A DNA stretch of 6,639 nt from Lentisphaeria bacterium UBA1829 (lineage in GTDB: Bacteria > Verrucomicrobiota > Lentisphaeria > Victivallales > UBA1829): positions 31,888 through 38,526 of the forward strand of contig DDJH01000013.1 in the NCBI GenBank assembly GCA_002338895.1, in the 5' to 3' direction. The first letter of the stretch is position 1; the number at the start of each line of letters is the position of its first letter. This document shows positions 1-6,056 of the stretch, one piece after another. Position numbers and translations under genes: made by a program. A model generated the notes under the pieces. That model saw only the letters and a program-made list of their open reading frames with translations, made no database searches and was not told the origin of the DNA.

Positions 1-7
1 ACGGAAG

Positions 8-2152
8 TTACGCACGGAGAATGCTCCAGCCCCATTCTCCCAGCGAGAAGTTGAGTTTCCCCTCCGCATGCACGATGGAGGCGCCGTTTTCGGAATCGCC
101 GAGGACGGAAAAGCGGTCCATTCCGTCGAAACGCAGCGCGAAACGGTGCGGACGGTCGTCCATGTTGAGAACGAAAAGAAGGCGTCCGCCCTCCGGAAGA
201 CGGCGGAAAAGAATCTGAAGATTCTTCCGGCTGTCGTCGTCGATGTCCAGCAGTTCGTGAGTCGGGAGCACGCCGGCGTCAAAAAGACGGTTCCGCAGCT
301 CGGAGCGGAGCGCTTCTCCCTCCTTCCAGCTGAGAATGCGCGTACAGGACGTTCCGTGCAGCATCGGTTCCAGAAGATAGGCGTCAAAAAGATCGGAGCC
401 GTAGAGGACCGTTTTCCCTTTCCCGAAACGATGGGTCACGATCGCCGGATCGCCGTTGGAGAAGCGGCCCTCGACCTGGCCGTCGAGACAGTCGATTTTC
501 GCACGGAAATCGAAGGCCGGGATCGTTCCGCATGTCGGCTCGTCGAGTTTTTCAAGGTCGTAGACCTGCGCGCCGAACACGTCGGTCAGCCGTCCCGGCG
601 TGATTTCGTAGTGGATGCCCCGCATGTCCTTGATCGCAAACGGAGACTCCGCCAGAAGCGTGCCGCCGCCTTTCACATACTCGCGCAGAAGATCCGCCAC
701 ATCGGGATCCACATGCGGATGAACCGGGACAATCAGCACCTTCGCCCGCGCCAGAATCCCCTCCCGGAGCTGGCGGACATTGCAGAAGCGGGGACGGACT
801 CCGATATGGAGAAGAGCATTGTACAGATTGTGCATCGCATTGGTGTAGCGATAGCCGTAGCCTTCCGCGGTGGAAAGATCGTCGCAGTCGCGGACGTCCA
901 GAATCAGAACCCCGGACGGATCCTCCGCATGGTGCAGAAACAGTTCGGCGTGGCGGTTGAGCAGTTCCGCCAGTTTTCCGAATTCGCGGGCGCGTTCGGT
1001 GATTCGTCCGTCCCATCCGGTCAGATTGAACTCGCCGGCCTGCGCGTCGGAGATCCGGCTCCGGTAGAGCCAGCGGAGAATCGCCCGCGCCCCGTGCGCC
1101 ACAAACAGAACATCCCGCGCATTCATCTTCCACGGCGAATAGGAGCGCGGAATGAGATTGTGAACCCAGGCGACCGGTCCCGCCTCCGTCTCCACGCACC
1201 AGAAGCCTTCCGGATCCGCTCGATGAGTCCGGAAGCCCTCCGGAAGAAACTGCAGATTCTGGCGGGTGGTAAATTCGTATGGGGTGAATTCGCCCGCCTT
1301 GCCCTGCGCATGGATGGTGTAGATGCTTGTGCCGAGAATGTCCTCCTGACCGAAAATGTCGATTTCGTAGGGGCCGCACATGTGGGAGAGAACGGGGGTG
1401 GACGGATCGATCTCCCGGATCCAGTCCCGGATCATGTGGAACTTGTCGGCGCGGTTCTGCCGAAGGAACTCCCGCCAGTCGAGAAAGGAGACGTAGCCGC
1501 CGTCTTCAAAACTGACCTTCGGCTGCGGGAACACATCGTCCCAGGAGCGGAAGAAAATCGGGAATTCGGAGCTCCATGCCCTGGCCGTCGCCTCCGGAGA
1601 ACCGTACTTCTTCTTCAGAAACTCCCGGTAGGCGGCGATCGTATGCGGACAGTAGCATTCCGCCAGACGCGGCTCGTTCCAGCCGGCCCAGGCGATCAGC
1701 TCCGGACGATCCTTGTAGCGGGCGACCGCCTTCTGAAGAAAGTTCCGCGCTTCCCGGCGGTAGACCGGATCGTCGTAGCAGAGCTTGAAACGGTTGAAAT
1801 GAAGCTCCTCCGACGCGTCCGGCGACGGCTTCAGAAGCGTGCAGTGCAGATCGTACACCAGCCACCGGGGCGGATAGATCCCCTGAAGATTGGTAAATGT
1901 CCCGCCGACATTCGCGATCACTTTGAGATGATTCTCCCGTGCCAGCTCGAAAGCCCGGTCGATCCGGGAGAAATCGCACCTGCCCCGCGTCTGCTCCACC
2001 CGGTCCCAGCAGATGAAGAGACGAAACACGGTCAAGCCCAGTTTCGCCATGTTCTCCAGGTCCTGCGGCCACTCCTCGATCGGAACCTCCGTCGCCTTCG
2101 GAAGCGGCGCATAGGTGGCTCCGACCGGAAAAAAATCTTTGCTTGCTGACAT
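8..2152 (-). CDS. GH42-type beta-galactosidase-like glycoside hydrolase
   Basis: This gene encodes a 714-residue enzyme that looks like a family GH42 (clan GH-A) beta-galactosidase, which releases terminal beta-linked galactose from oligosaccharides. From the chosen start, the (beta/alpha)8 barrel spans about residues 10-400. The likely acid/base is Glu160 in the WAGWNEP segment and the likely nucleophile is Glu321 in CVETEAGPVAW; both contexts match the GH42 pattern (DNE and ME-Q-P-G-type motifs). A Rossmann-like trimerisation domain follows at about 413-620, with VLILDVRD and an LLREYVKGGGTLL segment, and a small beta-rich C-terminal domain ends the protein. Length is normal for the family. 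No signal peptide is seen, so it is probably cytoplasmic and acts on imported sugars. The start at 2152 is preferred because AGAGGAG lies just upstream and the promoter at 2198-2226 falls inside the longer reading frame that opens at 2242. The family call is firm; the substrate (galactoside, arabinoside or other) cannot be read from the sequence. Confidence 0.88.
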   Translation of the reverse strand: MSASKDFFPVGATYAPLPKATEVPIEEWPQDLENMAKLGLTVFRLFICWDRVEQTRGRCDFSRIDRAFELARENHLKVIANVGGTFTNLQGIYPPRWLVYDLHCTLLKPSPDASEELHFNRFKLCYDDPVYRREARNFLQKAVARYKDRPELIAWAGWNEPRLAECYCPHTIAAYREFLKKKYGSPEATARAWSSEFPIFFRSWDDVFPQPKVSFEDGGYVSFLDWREFLRQNRADKFHMIRDWIREIDPSTPVLSHMCGPYEIDIFGQEDILGTSIYTIHAQGKAGEFTPYEFTTRQNLQFLPEGFRTHRADPEGFWCVETEAGPVAWVHNLIPRSYSPWKMNARDVLFVAHGARAILRWLYRSRISDAQAGEFNLTGWDGRITERAREFGKLAELLNRHAELFLHHAEDPSGVLILDVRDCDDLSTAEGYGYRYTNAMHNLYNALLHIGVRPRFCNVRQLREGILARAKVLIVPVHPHVDPDVADLLREYVKGGGTLLAESPFAIKDMRGIHYEITPGRLTDVFGAQVYDLEKLDEPTCGTIPAFDFRAKIDCLDGQVEGRFSNGDPAIVTHRFGKGKTVLYGSDLFDAYLLEPMLHGTSCTRILSWKEGEALRSELRNRLFDAGVLPTHELLDIDDDSRKNLQILFRRLPEGGRLLFVLNMDDRPHRFALRFDGMDRFSVLGDSENGASIVHAEGKLNFSLGEWGWSILRA

Positions 2153-2154
2153 GA

Positions 2155-2161
2155 CTCCTCT
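2155..2161 (-). promoter_or_regulatory. Ribosome binding site of the GH42-like gene
   Basis: On the minus strand AGAGGAG sits directly before the ATG at 2152, leaving only two bases after the final G. The spacing is short but the match to the anti-Shine-Dalgarno is strong. It decides the start in favour of 2152 over the upstream in-frame ATG at 2242. Confidence 0.65.
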
Positions 2162-2197
2162 GATCCTTTCTGGGTTGTTGAAACAGAATTCTTTAAA

Positions 2198-2226
2198 ATT
2201 ATAACAGAAAAAAAGCTCCTGCGCAA
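2198..2226 (-). promoter_or_regulatory. Sigma70-type promoter of the GH42-like gene
   Basis: Read on the minus strand there is TTGCGC (2226-2221), a spacer of exactly 17 bases, and a perfect TATAAT (2203-2198). Transcription would begin near 2190, giving a leader of roughly 40 bases before the ATG at 2152. The spacer has a run of seven T residues. No clear operator palindrome overlaps this promoter. The assignment rests on consensus matching and position only. Confidence 0.7.
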
Positions 2227-2305
2227 CTCGAATATGTGCCAAAAAATATAAGAATAATGCCAGATGGACGATCCCTCTCCCATCCTCCCGACTGCGGGGA
2301 CCGTT

Positions 2306-2341
2306 CGGAGAAAATCCGGTTTGCCGCTTGAGATTTCTCCG
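2306..2341. repeat. Imperfect inverted repeat in the divergent intergenic region
   Basis: CGGAGAAAATC (2306-2316) is complementary to GATTTCTCCG (2332-2341) except for one bulged A, giving about 10 base pairs. Inside the 15-base loop a small CGG/CCG pairing is possible. The right arm overlaps the putative -35 element of the transporter promoter (2328-2333). It could be an operator or a fold in DNA or RNA; it has no T tract, so it does not look like a terminator. Confidence 0.4.
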
Positions 2342-2356
2342 TTGCAGTGCTACATT
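2328..2356 (+). promoter_or_regulatory. Possible sigma70-type promoter of the transporter gene
   Basis: TTGAGA (2328-2333) is followed by a 17-base spacer and TACATT (2351-2356), matching five and four of six consensus positions. A start near 2363 would leave a leader of nearly 50 bases before the ATG at 2410. An alternative -10, TATACC at 2355-2360, has a poor 21-base spacing. No recognisable Pho box (CTGTCAT-type direct repeat) is seen. Confidence 0.4.
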
Positions 2357-2393
2357 ATACCGTACTTTCTCCCGAAGAAATGTTCAGAAACTC

Positions 2394-2399
2394 AAAGGA
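2394..2399 (+). promoter_or_regulatory. Ribosome binding site of the transporter gene
   Basis: AAAGGA lies 10 bases before the ATG at 2410. It supports that start over the in-frame ATGs at 2347 and 2380, which lack a comparable purine-rich motif and would place charged, non-signal-like residues ahead of the lipoprotein signal peptide. Confidence 0.6.
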
Positions 2400-2409
2400 T
2401 AGAATTCTT

Positions 2410-5022
2410 ATGCCAAGACGACTTTTTGCCGCCCTTCTTCTTCCTCTGTGCCTCGCCGCGTTCTCCCTGCTGTTTTCGGGATGTTCGGAGGATGATTCGC
2501 AGCGGACGGTCTCTGCCGTCAATGTGGTCGCCGGAGCGGATCAGTGCGCTCTGCCCGGGGAGACCTTCGAAAAAGAGCTGCGCATCGAACTGCTCGGATA
2601 TTCGAGGAAAGGGTTTCTCGGAACGTCCAGACTCCGTCCGGTGCCGAACCGCGAGGTTTTGTTTGTTCCGGTGGACGGGTCGTCTCTGATTCCGGATCCG
2701 CAGGCGGTCCGGACCGATGTCACAGGGGTGGCGTCCGTCAAGGTCCGGGCGGGAAAAAAGACCGGGGATCAGTATTTGAAAATCATTCCGGAGGGGGCGG
2801 AGGAGAAAAGCAGGACGGTCCGCTTCGTCGTCGGCGCAAAGCTGACCGGCGGAGAACAGGAGGGATCGGCGGGAAAAGTGCTGCCGGAGCCGGTCTCCAT
2901 CCGGATCGTGCGCGAGGATGGTTCCCCGGCGGCGGATGTGCCGGTCTACTTCTCCGTGCTCTCCGGGCCGGGAGGCCGGAACTCCGCAAAGGTGCTCAGT
3001 TCGGAGGTGGTGACGGACGCGCGCGGCGTGGCCTCCACGCAGGTCCGCGTCGGAAAGGAGACCGGTGAATACAGAATCGGAGTGGAGGTGGCGGATCCGA
3101 AGTCCGGACTGTATCTGCGCTCCAGCCATGTGCGCGTGCTCGGACTGGATCTGCTGTCCGTGATGATTTCCGCTATCGGCGGACTGGCGTTCTTCGTCTT
3201 CGGCATGAAGCTCATGGGGGATGGCCTGTTCAAGATCGCCGGCGAAAATATGAAGAAAATTCTCCAGTTCTTCTCCCGAAACGGGGTCGTGGCAATTCTC
3301 GCAGGGACCCTGGTGACGGCGGTGATCCAGTCCAGCTCGGCGACAACCGTGATGGTGGTCGGCTTCATCAACGCCGGACTCCTGACGCTGCAGCAGGCGG
3401 TCGGAATCATCTTCGGCGCCAACATCGGAACAACGGTGACCGCGCAGCTGATCTCCTTCAACCTCGGCGGAATCGCTCTTCCGTGCGTGGCAGTCGGGTT
3501 CCTGATGATGCTCTCCAAGCGTCCGACAGTCAAGGGGTGGGGCGAAACGGTGCTCGGGTTCGGACTCCTCTTCTTCGGAATGGGCATGATGAGCGCCGAA
3601 CTCAAGGGACTTGGCAACTTCCCGACGTTTGTGGCGATGTTCCGCTCCTTCGACTGCGCTCCGGCAACGCCCGGCGGATTCATGCCGATCACGGCGGTCT
3701 TCGGTGCGGTGCTGATCGGAATGATCGCCACGTTCCTGATCCAGTCCAGCTCGGCGGTGCTGGGCGTCATGCTCGCGCTCGCCGCGGGCGGTCTGCTCAA
3801 TTTCTATACGGCGGTGCCGCTGCTGCTGGGGACCAATATCGGAACGACGATCACGATGTTTCTGGCATCGCTGACCGCCAACCGGGTCGCCAAGCAGGCG
3901 ACGATTGCTCATTTTCTGTTCAACTGCATCGGATCGGTGCTGCTGATCGTCAGTTTCTACATTCCGTACGGACCGCAGAAGATTCCGGTGTTTCTCTATT
4001 TTGTGAACTCGATCACGCCGGGAGATGTGTTTGCGGCGGTTCCGCAGGGACTGGAACGGCATATCGCGATGGCGCATACGTTCTTCAATGTCTTCACGGT
4101 CCTGATTCTGCTGCCGGTGATGGGGCTCTTCACGCGGCTCTGCGAGAGAATCCTGCCGGTCCGGGATGATACCAACAATGAGATTCATGCGCTGGAACCG
4201 AATCTTCTGGCGACGCCGTCGGTCGCGCTGGAACAGGTCGTCGCCGAGATCCGCAACATGGTGCAGGAGGCATGGACCATGATCGATCAGGCGGTCAATC
4301 AGCATTTCGTGACGGCGTCCTACGATCCGGAGGCGTTCAAGGCGCTGAAGGAAAAAGAGAAAAAAGTCGACGCCATGCAGAGCGAAGTGACCAACTATCT
4401 GGTCCAGATCACCCGGAAACATCTGACGCCGACACAGTCCGATCTGATCCCCCTGCTGATGCACTGCACCAACGATGCGGAGAGGATCGCCGATCATTCC
4501 GAGACGATTATGAAGCTGACGAAACGTCTGGCCAAAGCCGGTGTCGAATTGTCGGACATCGCCCGGAGCGATCTGAAAACCCTCTGGGAACTGCTCGATT
4601 TCCAGGCGAAAAATGTGGCGCTCGCGTTGGGAAGCACCGATCGCGAAAGCGTCGATTCCGCCCTCGCCAGCGAACGCCGCATCAACAAGCTGACCAAGAA
4701 ATATGAGAAGGATTATACCAGACGGGGCGATGTGCCCGCGCTGCAGTCGATGCTCAATGAGTCCGACAATGAGATGGTCTGCCCCGGAGAGCACCCCGAA
4801 ATGCCGAACATCGTGATGGAAAATGAACGCGAAATCAATCAGCTGACCCGGCAGTACGAAATGGAGCACGTCTCCCGGAGAAACGAAGGAAAGTGCTCCG
4901 TCGAGGGCAGCGTGATCTTCATCGAGCTGCTGTGGGAACTGGAGCGGATCGGCGATCATCTTGCCAATATCGCGGTCCGGACACCGGAGATTCAGAAACA
5001 CTACATCTCGCTGAAAAAATAA
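2410..5022 (+). CDS. Na+/phosphate cotransporter-family protein with lipoprotein signal, Ig-like repeats and PhoU-like domain
   Basis: This encodes an 870-residue inner-membrane protein of the Na/Pi cotransporter (NptA/YjbB-like) family, expected to move phosphate with sodium. Residues 1-24 are a signal peptide ending in a lipobox-like FSGC with Cys25 as the putative lipidated residue. Residues about 35-245 hold two Ig-like (Big-1-like) repeats, whose TD-x2-GVAS motifs are 100 residues apart (102-119 and 202-219). The membrane domain, about 246-577, has roughly nine hydrophobic segments and the two inverted-half signatures: IQSSSA at 306-311 and 444-449, and GANIGTT/GTNIGTT at 336-342 and 474-480. 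A PhoU-like domain follows from about 604, with ERIADH (690-695) and ERIGDH (845-850). A helix in this domain appears duplicated. Family members commonly have the membrane plus PhoU arrangement at about 550-600 residues; the extra length is the N-terminal extension and the duplicated helix. The family call is firm; transport direction and the role of the extension are not known from sequence. Confidence 0.92.
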   Translation: MPRRLFAALLLPLCLAAFSLLFSGCSEDDSQRTVSAVNVVAGADQCALPGETFEKELRIELLGYSRKGFLGTSRLRPVPNREVLFVPVDGSSLIPDPQAVRTDVTGVASVKVRAGKKTGDQYLKIIPEGAEEKSRTVRFVVGAKLTGGEQEGSAGKVLPEPVSIRIVREDGSPAADVPVYFSVLSGPGGRNSAKVLSSEVVTDARGVASTQVRVGKETGEYRIGVEVADPKSGLYLRSSHVRVLGLDLLSVMISAIGGLAFFVFGMKLMGDGLFKIAGENMKKILQFFSRNGVVAILAGTLVTAVIQSSSATTVMVVGFINAGLLTLQQAVGIIFGANIGTTVTAQLISFNLGGIALPCVAVGFLMMLSKRPTVKGWGETVLGFGLLFFGMGMMSAELKGLGNFPTFVAMFRSFDCAPATPGGFMPITAVFGAVLIGMIATFLIQSSSAVLGVMLALAAGGLLNFYTAVPLLLGTNIGTTITMFLASLTANRVAKQATIAHFLFNCIGSVLLIVSFYIPYGPQKIPVFLYFVNSITPGDVFAAVPQGLERHIAMAHTFFNVFTVLILLPVMGLFTRLCERILPVRDDTNNEIHALEPNLLATPSVALEQVVAEIRNMVQEAWTMIDQAVNQHFVTASYDPEAFKALKEKEKKVDAMQSEVTNYLVQITRKHLTPTQSDLIPLLMHCTNDAERIADHSETIMKLTKRLAKAGVELSDIARSDLKTLWELLDFQAKNVALALGSTDRESVDSALASERRINKLTKKYEKDYTRRGDVPALQSMLNESDNEMVCPGEHPEMPNIVMENEREINQLTRQYEMEHVSRRNEGKCSVEGSVIFIELLWELERIGDHLANIAVRTPEIQKHYISLKK
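2713..3066 (+). repeat. Tandem Ig-like (Big-1-like) domain repeat inside the transporter
   Basis: The encoded segments TDVTGVASVKVRAGKKTG (2713-2766) and TDARGVASTQVRVGKETG (3013-3066) share 12 of 18 residues and lie exactly 300 bases apart. Each forms the C-terminal part of a beta-sandwich of about 100 residues. The TD-x2-G-x-A pattern is typical of bacterial Ig-like group 1 domains, as in invasin-type proteins. The region follows the putative lipidated cysteine and should lie outside the cytoplasmic membrane. Confidence 0.65.
4672..4878 (+). repeat. Duplicated helix segment in the PhoU-like domain
   Basis: The stretch ERRINKLTKKYEKDYTRR (4672-4725) is repeated, diverged, as EREINQLTRQYEMEHVSR (4825-4878), with 9 of 18 residues identical and 153 bases between copies. 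The second copy is joined to the canonical closing segment that ends in LERIGDHLANIA. The first copy and the linker after it, which contains a Cys-Pro and Pro-rich stretch, look like an insertion in the PhoU bundle. Confidence 0.55.
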
Positions 5023-5062
5023 TGATTTCCGCAACGGCGGTTCCCGCAGGATGATTCCTCTC

Positions 5063-5100
5063 CCCGACGGGTCGAATCCACATCGGAATTCGTCGACGGG
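5063..5100 (+). terminator. Imperfect hairpin between the transporter and the QueG-like gene
   Basis: CCCG (5063-5066) pairs with CGGG (5097-5100). Further inward CG/CG, CGAA/TTCG and TCC/GGA can pair, with a small internal loop and one bulged A, around the loop ACATC. Only three T residues follow, so intrinsic termination would be weak at best. It lies 7 bases before the ribosome binding site of the next gene and could instead be a processing or attenuating hairpin. Confidence 0.3.
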
Positions 5101-5123
5101 TTTGAAAAAGGAGCTGGCATTCT

Positions 5124-5936
5124 ATGAGTACGGAGTTGAATTCCGAATGGGTCGGCCGCCATCTGGAGCGGCTCTACCACGCAAGCGGAGCGGAGTGCTA
5201 TTTCGAAAAACCGTTTTTCGCTGTGGCGTCCGCGGAGGATCCCTGGTTCGAGAAGTTCAAGACGGTGATCGGCGAGTTCCACTGGACACCGCAGGAGGCG
5301 CTGGAGCTGACGGCAGACGGAGCACTTGCAAAAAGCGTGATCGTCTGGATTCTCCCGGTGAAGGCGGAAACCCGCGCGGAGAATGCGAAGGAGACGGTTC
5401 GTCCGGCGGTCTCCTGGGCCGCCATGCGCTCGTTCGGAGAACAGACCAATGAGAATATCCGCCGTCAGTTCTGCCGTCTGCTGGAGGAGGAGGGGTATCA
5501 TGCGGCGGCACCCCATCTGGAACAGCTGAAGAGGGGATTTGATATTGTAAAGATGAATTTCACGTCGCACTGGTCGGAACGGCACGTGGCGTTCGTCGCG
5601 GGGCTGGGGACGTTCGGACTTTCCGCCGGACTGATTACGGAGCGGGGAATCGCCATGCGGGTCGGATCGGTCGTGACCGATCTAGAACTTCCGCCGACTC
5701 CGCGCCCCTACGGCGATGATCCGTTCGCCTGGTGCACCCGCTGCGGAGCCTGCGCGCGCCGCTGTCCCGCCCATGCAATCGGAAAAACCAACGCGGAACG
5801 TGACAAACCGCGGTGTGCGGCGTATATCGTCAATCATGTCTCCCCGGACCGCGGATCCCGCTACGGGTGGTATGATCTGGCGCTCGGCTGCGGCCTCTGC
5901 CAGACCGCCGTGCCCTGCGAGTTCCACCGTCCGTGA
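5124..5936 (+). CDS. QueG-like (epoxyqueuosine reductase-like) double [4Fe-4S] protein
   Basis: This encodes a 270-residue soluble protein, probably cytoplasmic, resembling the core and ferredoxin part of epoxyqueuosine reductase QueG and its uncharacterised relatives in anaerobes. Residues about 150-190 (HVAFVAGLGTFGLSAGLIT and onward) match the region just before the clusters in QueG. The first cluster motif is C204-x2-C207-x2-C210-x3-C214-Pro. The second set is Cys231, Cys256, Cys259 and Cys265 in GCGLCQTAVPCE, a C-x2-C-x5-C spacing rather than the usual C-x2-C-x3-C-Pro. It is shorter than typical QueG (about 310-390 residues), lacks a C-terminal HEAT-like extension, and has no obvious RDYH-like segment near the N-terminus. 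A true role in queuosine synthesis is therefore doubtful, and a redox or corrinoid-linked role is equally possible. The start at 5124 has AAGGAG at 5108-5113, 10 bases away. It begins 101 bases after the transporter and may be cotranscribed with it. Confidence 0.8.
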   Translation: MSTELNSEWVGRHLERLYHASGAECYFEKPFFAVASAEDPWFEKFKTVIGEFHWTPQEALELTADGALAKSVIVWILPVKAETRAENAKETVRPAVSWAAMRSFGEQTNENIRRQFCRLLEEEGYHAAAPHLEQLKRGFDIVKMNFTSHWSERHVAFVAGLGTFGLSAGLITERGIAMRVGSVVTDLELPPTPRPYGDDPFAWCTRCGACARRCPAHAIGKTNAERDKPRCAAYIVNHVSPDRGSRYGWYDLALGCGLCQTAVPCEFHRP

Positions 5937-5960
5937 AAGGAAAAATGCCGGAGTCGGAGA

Positions 5961-5993
5961 AAAAAGTCCATTGATCTCTGTAAAAAGTCCATT
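5961..5993. repeat. 12-base direct repeat with 21-base period
   Basis: AAAAAGTCCATT occurs exactly at 5961-5972 and again at 5982-5993. The 21-base period is two turns of the DNA helix, so both copies face the same side. The downstream copy lies inside the inverted repeat at 5978-5998 and touches the -35 element. The arrangement suggests two protein-binding sites, the upstream one lacking the palindromic arms. Confidence 0.7.
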
Positions 5994-5998
5994 TACAG
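5978..5998. promoter_or_regulatory. Putative operator, perfect 7-7-7 inverted repeat
   Basis: CTGTAAA (5978-5984), a 7-base centre (AAGTCCA) and TTTACAG (5992-5998) form a perfect 7-bp inverted repeat. The right arm contains the whole -35 element TTTACA (5992-5997). A dimeric regulator bound here would be expected to block RNA polymerase, so repression relieved by a sugar ligand is the simplest reading. The regulator is not in the window and its family is unknown. Confidence 0.6.
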
Positions 5999-6020
5999 GC
6001 CTCCGCTTTGATGCTATAAT
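5992..6020 (+). promoter_or_regulatory. Strong sigma70-type promoter of the GH43-like gene
   Basis: TTTACA (5992-5997) is followed by exactly 17 bases and a perfect TATAAT (6015-6020). Transcription would start near 6027, about 30 bases before the ATG at 6057. It is the best promoter match in the window and shows that the last gene is a separate unit from the QueG-like gene 120 bases upstream. Confidence 0.8.
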
Positions 6021-6056
6021 ATCCCCCCACGGACAGAATTGTTTCAGGAGAAAAAC

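Noticed and set aside
68..2149. A 693-codon plus-strand open frame opposite the GH42-like gene.
   Set aside because: It has no recognisable domain and a composition typical of an antisense shadow, and the minus strand carries catalytic motifs, a promoter and a ribosome binding site.
2347..2409. Upstream in-frame ATGs (2347 and 2380) as starts of the transporter.
   Set aside because: The start at 2410 has AAAGGA 10 bases away and gives a clean lipoprotein signal peptide; the longer versions would add charged residues before it, and 2347 overlaps the promoter candidate.
2153..2409. A Pho box controlling the phosphate transporter.
   Set aside because: No pair of CTGTCAT-like repeats with the expected spacing was found on either strand.
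2392..5034. An 880-codon open frame on the minus strand, fully antisense to the transporter gene.
   Set aside because: The translation is rich in His, Arg, Asp and Gln with no recognisable domain or membrane segment, whereas the plus strand encodes a clear transporter family. Long antisense frames are a by-product of GC-rich codon usage.
5124..5936. Naming the iron-sulfur protein queG.
   Set aside because: Length, the second cluster spacing and the N-terminal part differ from authentic epoxyqueuosine reductase, so only a family-level name is supported.
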